Shown: positions 27,293 through 35,001 of the stretch, one piece after another
Layout: each line of letters opens with the position of its first letter
Position numbering within the stretch: the stretch's first letter is position 1
Origin: Saprospiraceae bacterium
Lineage (GTDB): Bacteria; Bacteroidota; Bacteroidia; Chitinophagales; Saprospiraceae
Length of the DNA stretch: 64,000 nucleotides
Assembly: GCA_041392805.1 (NCBI GenBank)
Contig: JAWKLJ010000002.1
Location: forward strand, 1,007,001 to 1,071,000
Direction of reading: 5' to 3'
Made by a program: the position numbers and the translations under genes
Notes under the pieces: generated by a model
The model's database searches: none
Told to the model about the DNA's origin: nothing
Seen by the model: the letters and a program-made list of their open reading frames with translations, nothing else

Positions 27293-28246
27293 TTAACTAA
27301 AGAAGGAATCGACGAAAGCCCTTTTGTTGAAAATTTGTAACTGGTTGATGCCTTCTCCTACACCAATATATTTGATAGGAATTTTAAATTGGTCAGAAAT
27401 ACCGATAGCGACTCCGCCTTTAGCAGTTCCATCCAATTTGGTAAGGGCTAAAGCCGTAACTTCTGTTGCTTCGGTGAAATGTTTGGCCTGTTCGATCGCA
27501 TTTTGGCCAGTGGTAGCGTCCAGGACGAGTAAAACTTCGTGAGGAGCCGATTCCATTTTTTTGCTGATGGAGCGTTTGATCTTAGTCAACTCCTTCATCA
27601 GGTTTATTTTGGTATGCAAACGCCCGGCGGTATCGATAATGGCGACATCACATTTATTTTTTATCGCATATTCTACTGTTTCGTAGGCCACTGCAGCGGG
27701 GTCGGTATTCATGCCTTTGCTATAAAAATCACAACCCACCCGTTTGGACCAAATTTCGAGTTGGTCGACCGCCGCCGCTCGGAAGGTATCTCCTGCACCA
27801 AGTACTACTTTTTTACCTTGGGAATGATATTGGTGGGCGATTTTACCGATGGTGGTGGTTTTGCCAACGCCGTTTACACCAACCACTAGAATAATACAGG
27901 GAAAATCATCAGTTGGGAAGGAAAAATCTTCCACGTCGACCGTATTATTTTCCGCTAGGAGTTGTACGATTTCATCGCGAAGAATTTCGTTGAGTTCACT
28001 GGTGTTGAGGTATTTATCTTTGGCTACGCGTTCCTCTATCCGTTCAATAATCTTGATGGTAGTATCCAAGCCCACATCCGAAGAAACCAGGATGTTTTCC
28101 AATTCATCGAGGACTTCAACGTCTACCGTAGACTTTCCTGCGATGGCTTTGGAAAGTTTACCGAGGAAACTAGTTTTAGTTTTTTCTAAGCCTTTGTCGA
28201 GGTCTTCTTTTTTTTCTTTACTAAAAAACTTTGAAAAAAAGCTCAT
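27293..28246 (-). CDS. ftsY: Signal recognition particle receptor FtsY
   Basis: FtsY is the membrane-associated SRP-receptor GTPase that docks ribosome-nascent-chain complexes at SecYEG. The protein has 317 residues, i.e. the NG domains with a short basic N-terminus (MSFFSKFFSKEKKEDLDKG) and no long acidic A domain. The GTPase motifs are intact: GVNGVGKTTTIGKIA (G1), DTFRAAAVDQLE (G2 region), DTAGRLHTK (G3), TKLDGTAKGG (G4) and the closing GVGEGINQLQIFN. It follows the rpmB-rpmG-DUF4295 genes on the same strand, a conserved Bacteroidota order, but a terminator lies between them. Confidence 0.96.
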   Translation of the reverse strand: MSFFSKFFSKEKKEDLDKGLEKTKTSFLGKLSKAIAGKSTVDVEVLDELENILVSSDVGLDTTIKIIERIEERVAKDKYLNTSELNEILRDEIVQLLAENNTVDVEDFSFPTDDFPCIILVVGVNGVGKTTTIGKIAHQYHSQGKKVVLGAGDTFRAAAVDQLEIWSKRVGCDFYSKGMNTDPAAVAYETVEYAIKNKCDVAIIDTAGRLHTKINLMKELTKIKRSISKKMESAPHEVLLVLDATTGQNAIEQAKHFTEATEVTALALTKLDGTAKGGVAIGISDQFKIPIKYIGVGEGINQLQIFNKRAFVDSFFS

Positions 28247-28281
28247 TGCGATGGTTAGTTATACGAAATGCACAAATACAC

Positions 28282-28314
28282 AAAGAGGCTTTTCTGTGGC
28301 AGAAAAGCCTCTTT
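28282..28314. terminator. Perfect 14-bp terminator hairpin between DUF4295 gene and ftsY
   Basis: AAAGAGGCTTTTCT (28282-28295) and AGAAAAGCCTCTTT (28301-28314) are exact complements around a 5-nt loop. It lies 25 bp after the DUF4295 stop and 36 bp before the ftsY start, so ftsY may be expressed mainly by read-through or from its own leader. Confidence 0.8.
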
Positions 28315-28338
28315 GCGGGGCTGAATGTAAGCGCGGCA

Positions 28339-28512
28339 TTATTTCTTTGCCAATAGTTCTTGCACTTTATCCTTGTGGATCATTACTTCTTTGTAAGAGT
28401 AAGAGCCTGTTTTAGGATTTTTTACACTCTGCACAACCTTAACGAAGTCACGACCTGAACCAGCGTTCGCTTTACGTTGGGCTACCCTTGCGTTCTTTGA
28501 AACCTTAGCCAT
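28339..28512 (-). CDS. DUF4295 small basic protein
   Basis: This is a 57-residue protein, MAKVSKNARVAQRKANAG..., ending YKEVMIHKDKVQELLAKK. The sequence and its position right after rpmG and before ftsY match DUF4295, a Bacteroidota-specific small basic protein that travels with ribosomal proteins L28 and L33. A ribosome-linked role is inferred from size, charge (many Lys/Arg) and neighbours. No experimental function is known to me. Confidence 0.9.
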   Translation of the reverse strand: MAKVSKNARVAQRKANAGSGRDFVKVVQSVKNPKTGSYSYKEVMIHKDKVQELLAKK

Positions 28513-28588
28513 AATATTTTTATTTTAAGCGTTAAACCAAAATTTAGAAAATCAAAAATAAGTATATCTGCCTTAGGATGCAAGCAGC

Positions 28589-28777
28589 TTACTTGATTTC
28601 TCGGTGAACAGTTACGCGCTTAAGAATTGGATTAAATTTTTTGAGCTCTAATCGATCAGGCGTATTCTTCCTGTTCTTTTGTGTTACATACCGCGAAGTG
28701 CCAGGCATACCAGATGTTTTGTGCTCGGTACATTCCAAAATAATCTGGAGGCGATTTCCTTTACTTTTCTTTGCCAT
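28589..28777 (-). CDS. rpmG: 50S ribosomal protein L33
   Basis: The protein has 62 residues with the L33 pattern RLQIILECTEHKTSG, YVTQKNRKNTPDRLELKKFNP and the final KRVTVHREIK. The zinc-ribbon cysteines of C+ L33 are reduced to one Cys, so this is the C- (zinc-independent) type. It lies 28 bp after rpmB and upstream of the DUF4295 gene. Confidence 0.95.
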   Translation of the reverse strand: MAKKSKGNRLQIILECTEHKTSGMPGTSRYVTQKNRKNTPDRLELKKFNPILKRVTVHREIK

Positions 28778-28805
28778 TATATTTCTTACTTAAAAATGAA
28801 TCAAT

Positions 28806-29054
28806 TTAGAGCTTAACGCCAGTATCAACTCCTTTGCGCTCCAATTTTTGGATATAAGCGTAAACACCCAATTTATTGATGGTTCGAAGTGCGTGAGAAG
28901 ATACTTTCATCGTTATCCACTCACCTGTTTCAGGTATGAAAAAGCGTTTTTTGTTCAAATTAGGCAAAAAACGACGTTTTGTCTTACGATTTGAGTGAGA
29001 TACATTGTTACCTGAAATCGGACGTTTACCTGATAATTGACAAACTTTAGACAT
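28806..29054 (-). CDS. rpmB: 50S ribosomal protein L28
   Basis: The protein has 82 residues from the ATG at 29054 (MSKVCQLSGKRPISGNNVSHS). This start gives the standard L28 N-terminus, whereas the longer frame to 29087 adds 11 foreign residues. NRKTKRRFLPNLNKKRFF, the conserved L28 core, is present, and the protein ends ERKGVDTGVKL. It is the first gene of the rpmB-rpmG-DUF4295 cluster. Confidence 0.95.
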   Translation of the reverse strand: MSKVCQLSGKRPISGNNVSHSNRKTKRRFLPNLNKKRFFIPETGEWITMKVSSHALRTINKLGVYAYIQKLERKGVDTGVKL

Positions 29055-29132
29055 AATCTCTGCCACTTTAGCGATCAAACGCTGCACTGTTTTTTACAAC
29101 TTGTAGCGCTTAACGAATCAATTGTTAAATAA

Positions 29133-29155
29133 TAAGTAGTGACTCCGCCAGGATT
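29133..29155. repeat. Direct duplicate of the tRNA-Arg 3' end (att-like)
   Basis: These 23 bases are identical to 29230-29252, which covers the last 16 bases of tRNA-Arg plus 7 bases beyond it. The two copies are 97 bp apart. Such duplications are the usual footprint of integration at a tRNA 3' end. No integrase or cargo remains here. Confidence 0.75.
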
Positions 29156-29211
29156 TCCCGATAGTGTATTCGTAAAACGCACTACATGCGTTAACGACTA
29201 CTACATCGGGA
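29156..29211. repeat. Two-tier hairpin between the tRNA 3' repeats
   Basis: The outer stem TCCCGAT/ATCGGGA (29156-29162, 29205-29211) and inner stems TCGT/ACGA and AACGCA/TGCGTT (29176-29181, 29187-29192) fill almost the whole interval between the duplicated tRNA ends. It may be a small non-autonomous element or an RNA structure. Confidence 0.6.
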
Positions 29212-29236
29212 TAAACTTCTCATCCAAGCTAAGTAG

Positions 29237-29309
29237 TGACTCCGCCAGGATTCGAACCTGGAACCTCCTGATCCGTAGTCAGGTGCTATATCCATTAAGC
29301 CACGGAGCC
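29237..29309 (-). tRNA. tRNA-Arg (anticodon ACG)
   Basis: Read on the minus strand, a 73-nt cloverleaf forms. The acceptor stem GGCTCCG/CGGAGTC has one G-U pair, the D arm contains TTAATGGATA, and the anticodon stem CCTGA/TCAGG holds loop CTACGGA (anticodon ACG, read as ICG after deamination). The T loop is TTCGAAT. The 3' CCA is not encoded. It decodes CGN arginine codons. Confidence 0.95.
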
Positions 29310-29500
29310 AATTTATTTTAAATCAAGCATTTGCACACTTTGAAACGAAATAGGTAGCTACTTTTTCCACACTATTTTCTAAAAGCGAGTGCAAACTTAC
29401 AATTATCTGTTGATATAGACAAGAACACTATCCATAAAAAAATGGTTCGCTTTGATTTTTCTTTTTTGGACGGATCCAATTATAAGCGGCCATAAACTCA

Positions 29501-32500
29501 TTACTTCGCCAAAACTTTCCAGCGCTGGTCAAGTCCATCCAATACCTTTTTCATGGCGAGCACGCCTTCCATCAATTGCGTTGTTGGGCGGGCATCGGCA
29601 CTTTGCAGTACATTCAAGAGGTAGAGTAAGTTTTCTTGCAGCCCAACGATGGTTTCCGAACCTGGTGCGGCGGCGCGAATGCTGCCGTAGAGAAAGTCGG
29701 GGCTATCGGGGTCGCCATTTCCTCGTAGGGCGGCTAGCGCATCCCGATGAGCTGGGGCCACCTTGCCGGCCAGTTTTTGATCGATGGCTTGCCGGATTTG
29801 CTGGGCAGCCAGGTAGGTCTGGTAGCAAACCATGGAAAAATCGGTCTGCAATTGTAAATCAGCCTGACTAATGGCGACGCGAGGGTCAAGGCGCACCATT
29901 AGTTGTTGTTCAAAAGTTTCGCCTGCTGCACTAAGGTGTATGGTGTACTGTCCTGGCGCGACAAAAGGGCCGTTTGGCCCGCTTGGCGTATTTCCCCTGA
30001 CAGCCGAGATGGCAAATGCTCGCTGAGTGCCAGGAGGTGGTTCATGGCGCAGGTCCCAGACAAAGCGGTGGTGGCCCGCCGTATTGGCCAGTGTTTGTTC
30101 TGGGCGAATCCAATAGGTCGGGTGGGGGAGGCGGGTAGAGTCGATATTTTCGACCTGATCTGTAGCAGCAAAAGTGCGGATAACCTGTCCATGGGCATTG
30201 CGTATCTCCAGTTTTAATGCTTTGGTCGTGGTGGGGAGGTAATAGTCGATGGTAGCGCCATCTGGCGGATTGATGCCCGCAGGTTCTTCGGGAGGTAATG
30301 GGGTGTCGGAGAACATATTCCAGCGCACCCGAGTGGCCCTGGCTGGCTCAAAAAGCCAGGTTTTACCAGTGCTTACAGCCTCAGCCATCTGCCGGAGGGG
30401 AGCGATGTTGTCGAGTATCCAGATTGAGCGGCCGTGGGTGCCGATCACGAGGTCGTCTTCGTGGATGACGAGGTCGCGGATCGAAGTGGCTGGCATGTTG
30501 CGACGTAGTGATTGCCAATGCTGGCCATCATCAATGGAAAAATAGACTTCTCGTTCTGTACCAGCAAATAGCAACCCTGGCTGTTTGGGGTCTTCCCGCA
30601 CCACATTGACGGGGCCATTTTCGGGCATTCCAGTGGTGATGGGCGTCCAGGTAGCGCCACCATCATGTGTCCGGTAGATGTGGGGGCGCATATCATCTTG
30701 GCGGATGGCATTGATGGCCATATAAGCTGTTTGGGAATCAAAATGGCCAGCGACTACCTGCGAAACTTTATCCCAGGCGCTCAGTGCGGGTGGTGTGACA
30801 TTTTTCCAGGTATCGCCACCATCGCGGGTGACATGGATGAGCCCATCATCGGTGCCAGCCCAGATGATATTGGCGTCCAGGGGAGAGGGTCCGACGGCGT
30901 AAATGACGCCGCGTCGTGGCATGGTAGCCATTTCCGGGCGGCGGAAGTCACCGATGCTTTCCGGTACGTCGGGCTGTTCCCGCGACAGGTCTGGACTGAT
31001 GATCTGCCATTCCTGCCCGCCCGTATGGGTCTTCCAAAGCACATTAGTGGCAAAAAGAAGCATAGTAGGATCTGCCGGATGGAAGAGCAGTGGCATTGTG
31101 CGCAGTATGCGGTATTTTCCTGAGCGGACGGCCTCGGGGGCTACACTTTGGGTTTGGCCAGTTTTTTTGTTAAAGCGGGTCACCCGGCCACCATAGATAA
31201 TATCAGGGTTCAGTGGATCGGGTGCCACATAGGCGTATTCGTCGGCGCCCACCCCGATCCAGTCGCGGAAGGAAACCTGGCCACCATTGCCCCGGCTGGC
31301 GATGCCGATGGCACCGCTCTCCTGTTGTCCACCATAAACCCAATAAGGAAACTGATTATCTGTCGCTACATGATACAGCTGGGCGGTGGGCTGGTTGTAC
31401 CAGGAACTCCAAGTACGGCCGCCATTGACGGTAATGGTGGCACCCTGGTCCGCGGCGAACAGCATGATGTCTGGCTGTAGGGGATTGATCCAGATGCGAT
31501 GGTAGTCATCGCCACCCGGTGCCCCTTTGAGGGAAGTCCAGGTCTTTCCGCCATCATCGGAGCGATAGGATGCAATATTGGCAATAAAAACCTGGTCTGG
31601 ATTGTTAGGATGTACTTTAATTTCGGCAAAATCGCTGCCCCGCCCCCACAGGCGCTGATCGGTGCTGACCAGGGCCCAGTGCTGTCCTCCATCGAGGCTG
31701 CGATAGATGCCGCCCTGGCGCCGCGCGTCGACGGTGGCATACATTTGCATAGGATCACTCGGAGCAAAGGCGATACCGATGCGCCCGAGTCCCTCGGCTG
31801 CTCCAGGTAAATCCGTGGTCAGCCGTTGCCAGGTTGATCCACCGTCGGTCGAGCGGTAGAGGCCGCTATTGGGTCCGGAGAAGGCCGCATTTTCCCATGG
31901 CCCCTCCCGGTGCTCCCACATGGAAGCAAAAAGAATGGCCGGATTGGCGGGGTCAAATTCAACTTGGGTTGCACCTGTATTTGGGTTGAGGTACAAGACT
32001 TTTTCCCAGGACGCTCCGCCATTGGTCGAACGAAATACGCCCCGCTCGGTATTGGGACCGTAGGGATGACCGAGGCCCGCTACTAAGACCGTATTCGGAT
32101 CAGTCGGGTGCACGATGATGCGACTGATTTGTTGGATATCTGGCAAGCCAATATGCGCCCAGGTTTTTCCACCGTCTGTTGATTTAAAGACGCCATCGCC
32201 TACACTCAGGTCCGGACGATGCAAGCCCTCGCCAGTGCCAACATAGATGATGTCGGGTTGAGAGGGGGCCACCGCAATGTCGCCGACCGAACCAGTTGGC
32301 GCCTCATCGAAGATAGGTAGCCAGGTGCGCCCGTAGTCGTCGGTTTTCCATACCCCACCATTGTTTACACCAACAAAAAATACGTTGGGTTGCTCAGGAA
32401 TACCTACCGCACCAACGGTACGCCCTGCGCGGAAGGGGCCGATGAGTCGATAATTAAGGTCCTGGTAATAAGGTGAAGCCACTGGCTGGGCCTGTGCAAA

Positions 32501-32563
32501 CACAAGCGAACAAAAAAGGGCAGACAGCAGGAGAGTGATCCGCAGGGCAGATGATTTAGGCAT
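29501..32563 (-). CDS. Secreted Asp-box (BNR/sortilin-like) beta-propeller protein
   Basis: The protein has 1020 residues with a signal peptide ending FAQAQP. At least eight Asp-box turns are visible (SxDxGxTW type: KTDDYGRTWLPIF, KSTDGGKTWAHI, RSTNGGASWEKV, RSTDGGSTWQRL, YRSDDGGKTWTSL, RDGGDTWKNV, RTHDGGATWTPI). They indicate two VPS10/sortilin-type ten-bladed propellers over about residues 30-730, and the domain after them is uncharacterised. Annotated relatives are called glycosyl hydrolases, but the usual sialidase residues are not evident and no enzymatic role is proven. A paralogue lies at 52568-55213. Codon use here is more GC-rich than in the neighbouring genes. Confidence 0.85.
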   Translation of the reverse strand: MPKSSALRITLLLSALFCSLVFAQAQPVASPYYQDLNYRLIGPFRAGRTVGAVGIPEQPNVFFVGVNNGGVWKTDDYGRTWLPIFDEAPTGSVGDIAVAPSQPDIIYVGTGEGLHRPDLSVGDGVFKSTDGGKTWAHIGLPDIQQISRIIVHPTDPNTVLVAGLGHPYGPNTERGVFRSTNGGASWEKVLYLNPNTGATQVEFDPANPAILFASMWEHREGPWENAAFSGPNSGLYRSTDGGSTWQRLTTDLPGAAEGLGRIGIAFAPSDPMQMYATVDARRQGGIYRSLDGGQHWALVSTDQRLWGRGSDFAEIKVHPNNPDQVFIANIASYRSDDGGKTWTSLKGAPGGDDYHRIWINPLQPDIMLFAADQGATITVNGGRTWSSWYNQPTAQLYHVATDNQFPYWVYGGQQESGAIGIASRGNGGQVSFRDWIGVGADEYAYVAPDPLNPDIIYGGRVTRFNKKTGQTQSVAPEAVRSGKYRILRTMPLLFHPADPTMLLFATNVLWKTHTGGQEWQIISPDLSREQPDVPESIGDFRRPEMATMPRRGVIYAVGPSPLDANIIWAGTDDGLIHVTRDGGDTWKNVTPPALSAWDKVSQVVAGHFDSQTAYMAINAIRQDDMRPHIYRTHDGGATWTPITTGMPENGPVNVVREDPKQPGLLFAGTEREVYFSIDDGQHWQSLRRNMPATSIRDLVIHEDDLVIGTHGRSIWILDNIAPLRQMAEAVSTGKTWLFEPARATRVRWNMFSDTPLPPEEPAGINPPDGATIDYYLPTTTKALKLEIRNAHGQVIRTFAATDQVENIDSTRLPHPTYWIRPEQTLANTAGHHRFVWDLRHEPPPGTQRAFAISAVRGNTPSGPNGPFVAPGQYTIHLSAAGETFEQQLMVRLDPRVAISQADLQLQTDFSMVCYQTYLAAQQIRQAIDQKLAGKVAPAHRDALAALRGNGDPDSPDFLYGSIRAAAPGSETIVGLQENLLYLLNVLQSADARPTTQLMEGVLAMKKVLDGLDQRWKVLAK

Positions 32564-32635
32564 GTTTTTTCATTTTGGACTTCCAAAGATGGCTTTACAA
32601 CCGAAAAATACACAAAATAGAAAACATATTTAATG

Positions 32636-32684
32636 CTTCTCTGACATTCAAGCTTTTCGCATTACTCAGAGATTGTTAGAGAAG
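32636..32684. terminator. Hairpin downstream of the hydrolase-like gene
   Basis: CTTCTCTGAC (32636-32645) pairs with GTTAGAGAAG (32675-32684), including one G-U. It lies 6 bp after the stop of the minus-strand gene at 32690. There is no long U-tract, so it may stabilise the 3' end rather than terminate. Confidence 0.4.
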
Positions 32685-32689
32685 TCCAA

Positions 32690-34840
32690 TTATTTAACCA
32701 CCACCCTTACCCTATCCAAATTTTGAATGCGGGTATAAACGGTATTTGCATCCCCTGAACGTTGAGAAGCCACTCTTACCGTCGGGAAAAAAGTACCTTC
32801 AGAAAGAAACTTGTGTTTTACTTTCACCACTACCGAAGTATTGTTTATTATCTTGATTTTACCCGGCGTACTAAATTTTGCAGAGCCATCAAAATCAAAT
32901 TCAGCGGAGACAAGTTTACCTGTATTAGCTGGGATATCTACGGTAGCCACAAAACGCAAGGATTTTCCCTTTGTAATGTCTGCTCGTTTCTTACCATTTA
33001 CCCTTAAGTATACAATAGGCTGAATTCCTTTTCTTTCCGCTGCTGTTGAGGGTACAATTACCTGTCCATCAAGGATTTCATAATTCGTAGTAGCAGCTGG
33101 TTCAATACCCTTTTCCACCCAATCACTTAGGTCGAGGAGTGCCTGTTGTAAAACACCTAAATAACTGACCGTTCTGGTAGCATCTTCTTGTGCGGTTAGG
33201 TCGCCATGTAGCGCATGATCGGTATACCATAACCTGAAGTTTTTGTTTGTTTTGTCTCCTAAATTTTCAATGACTTTGGCACGATACCAATCCGCTTGCC
33301 ACGGAAAAGCTTCTCTATCCCATAGCGATTCGAGCATAATCATTTTACCTTTAAATTTACCATTAGGTACAACACCCGAAGCCCCACGCGTAAACATTGG
33401 TCCTAAAAGGAAAGGACTTTGGGGATAAAGTGGTTCTCCTTTTTCATTTCTAAACTGATCCCATACTTTATATTCTTTACCAGGCACCTGGTGCCTATGA
33501 TAAGTTTGAGCAGCTAGGAAATTGGAATTATCTACCCGTACTTCATCGCCTGGTTTTATTTGAGCCAAAACCCGTGGATCGGTGGGGCCGAGAACAGCTT
33601 TATCGCCTTCAATAGCTATTAATTGAAGGGTTTTACCAGCTGCTGCACCAGTTTTTATGATTAAATCGCCACCTAGGAAGTTTACGTCTGGCATGATATT
33701 CTCCAATTCAAGGGCCACAGGCAATGTGCCTTCTGCATTTCCCATACTTTTCCACGCTGCTTCGGCAGTTCCTTTTTCTTGCTCAGACATCGGTTCCACC
33801 AGCTGAGTCTTTACCGCCTCCTCATAAGGTATTCCTTTTTTGATTTTGCTATCTTTTTGCAAACGAGCTTTTAATATGGATGCTGTAGGATGTGCTCCAT
33901 AGTAACCTTCCAGGGTCCAAAAATTTTGAAAATAGGCTCTATCAGCCATTACCATACCTGTGTAAATCGCCCTGAAACCGTGTACGCCCATCGTTTTAAA
34001 ACCAAACCAGGATTTGGGTGGAAATCCCATTTTGGTTACTTCCATCAATGCCGATTTCTCCTCCTCGTTCAGTCCAGCGTACATATCTCCACTTCCACCA
34101 GGTTCCAGGGCATCAATAATTTGGGGAAATTTATCGTATAAAATCCTCATGGCGTGCATACGAACAGAAAAAACATTTGGAATAGCCATGGGTGAACCTA
34201 CAACATAAGGCACCACACCATCCCATACCCCTTCTGTGTTTTCTATTCCACCTAGGGTGCGGTAAGCTCCACCACTACCACCAAAGGCGTAACCATAGGT
34301 GTGGTGCGTACCAAAGATTGCCTTAGCCACAATTTTAGAAAATTGGGCGGAAGCTGCATTTGCCTTATACGCACCTATTAATGGGTCATTTGCCTTATTT
34401 TGGCCTGTAAAATCAAACCTTCCTCCTCCATTAGTTTCTATAAGATAAGCACCATGACTCACAGAAAATCCAATCTTATCCTCTTCACCACTTGCTCCTT
34501 GCGAAAGGTTTTCATTGTCTGGAAACGGGGTGATATATTGAAAAAAGTGCCCTTTATATTGTTCTTGGGAAGGAAAATAAAAGGAGAACCGAGCCTCGGT
34601 ACCTTCAAATCCGCCATGTACATACCGGTGTTTCACGGGTGTTTCTCTCCACTCGTCAATATCAATAAAAGGCGTTTTAAATACGGTATCTTTTATCGAA
34701 AAAGACTGAGCCAGGTGATCGCTTTGCTGAAGCAATGTATTTTGTGCCTGTAAGACAAAAGAATATATGAATACAAAAGCAAAGGTGATTCTTTTTGCAC
34801 AGATAGCTATCATGGTAGTCTTTTTTGGTTCTCTAGACAT
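32690..34840 (-). CDS. Secreted alpha/beta-hydrolase-like protein with C-terminal Ig/PKD-like domain
   Basis: The protein has 716 residues. A hydrophobic export signal ends SFVLQAQ. An internal ATG at 34813 (MIAICAKRITFAF) would give a shorter, more normal signal. AFGGSGGAYRTLGG at 185-198 has the GxSxG nucleophile elbow (Ser189). The following VWDGVVPYVVGSP resembles tannase/feruloyl-esterase relatives, and a late YTDHALHGD supplies a plausible catalytic His. The last 120 residues (LRFVATVDIPANTGKLVSAEFDFDG...) look like a PKD/Ig-like domain. No T9SS CTD is present. A member of the carbohydrate-ester hydrolases is a reasonable guess, but the substrate is unknown. The 5' leader carries a hairpin repeat. 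Confidence 0.65.
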   Translation of the reverse strand: MSREPKKTTMIAICAKRITFAFVFIYSFVLQAQNTLLQQSDHLAQSFSIKDTVFKTPFIDIDEWRETPVKHRYVHGGFEGTEARFSFYFPSQEQYKGHFFQYITPFPDNENLSQGASGEEDKIGFSVSHGAYLIETNGGGRFDFTGQNKANDPLIGAYKANAASAQFSKIVAKAIFGTHHTYGYAFGGSGGAYRTLGGIENTEGVWDGVVPYVVGSPMAIPNVFSVRMHAMRILYDKFPQIIDALEPGGSGDMYAGLNEEEKSALMEVTKMGFPPKSWFGFKTMGVHGFRAIYTGMVMADRAYFQNFWTLEGYYGAHPTASILKARLQKDSKIKKGIPYEEAVKTQLVEPMSEQEKGTAEAAWKSMGNAEGTLPVALELENIMPDVNFLGGDLIIKTGAAAGKTLQLIAIEGDKAVLGPTDPRVLAQIKPGDEVRVDNSNFLAAQTYHRHQVPGKEYKVWDQFRNEKGEPLYPQSPFLLGPMFTRGASGVVPNGKFKGKMIMLESLWDREAFPWQADWYRAKVIENLGDKTNKNFRLWYTDHALHGDLTAQEDATRTVSYLGVLQQALLDLSDWVEKGIEPAATTNYEILDGQVIVPSTAAERKGIQPIVYLRVNGKKRADITKGKSLRFVATVDIPANTGKLVSAEFDFDGSAKFSTPGKIKIINNTSVVVKVKHKFLSEGTFFPTVRVASQRSGDANTVYTRIQNLDRVRVVVK

Positions 34841-34860
34841 TTTTGTGTTTTGGCCGAGCG

Positions 34861-34909
34861 AGACTTCAGAAGTTTAGCTAGGTATCCCTTCAGTAAACTT
34901 TTGATGTCT
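34861..34909. repeat. 5'-leader hairpin repeat (GACTTCAGAAGTTT family), best aligned copy
   Basis: AGACTTCAGAAGTTTA (34861-34876) faces TAAACTTTTGATGTCT (34894-34909), which pairs with two mismatched positions. The loop contains CTAGGTATCCCT. It starts 21 bp upstream of the start codon at 34840. Related copies are at 16649-16701 and, degenerate, at 2581-2634. Confidence 0.75.
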
Positions 34910-35001
34910 GCGGCTGCGGTTTGTTAATTTATTTTTTACACAGTGTACTTAGGCATGGCAAAATTATAATGCACATTGGTTTACGCAAGAATCTCCTCAC
35001 T

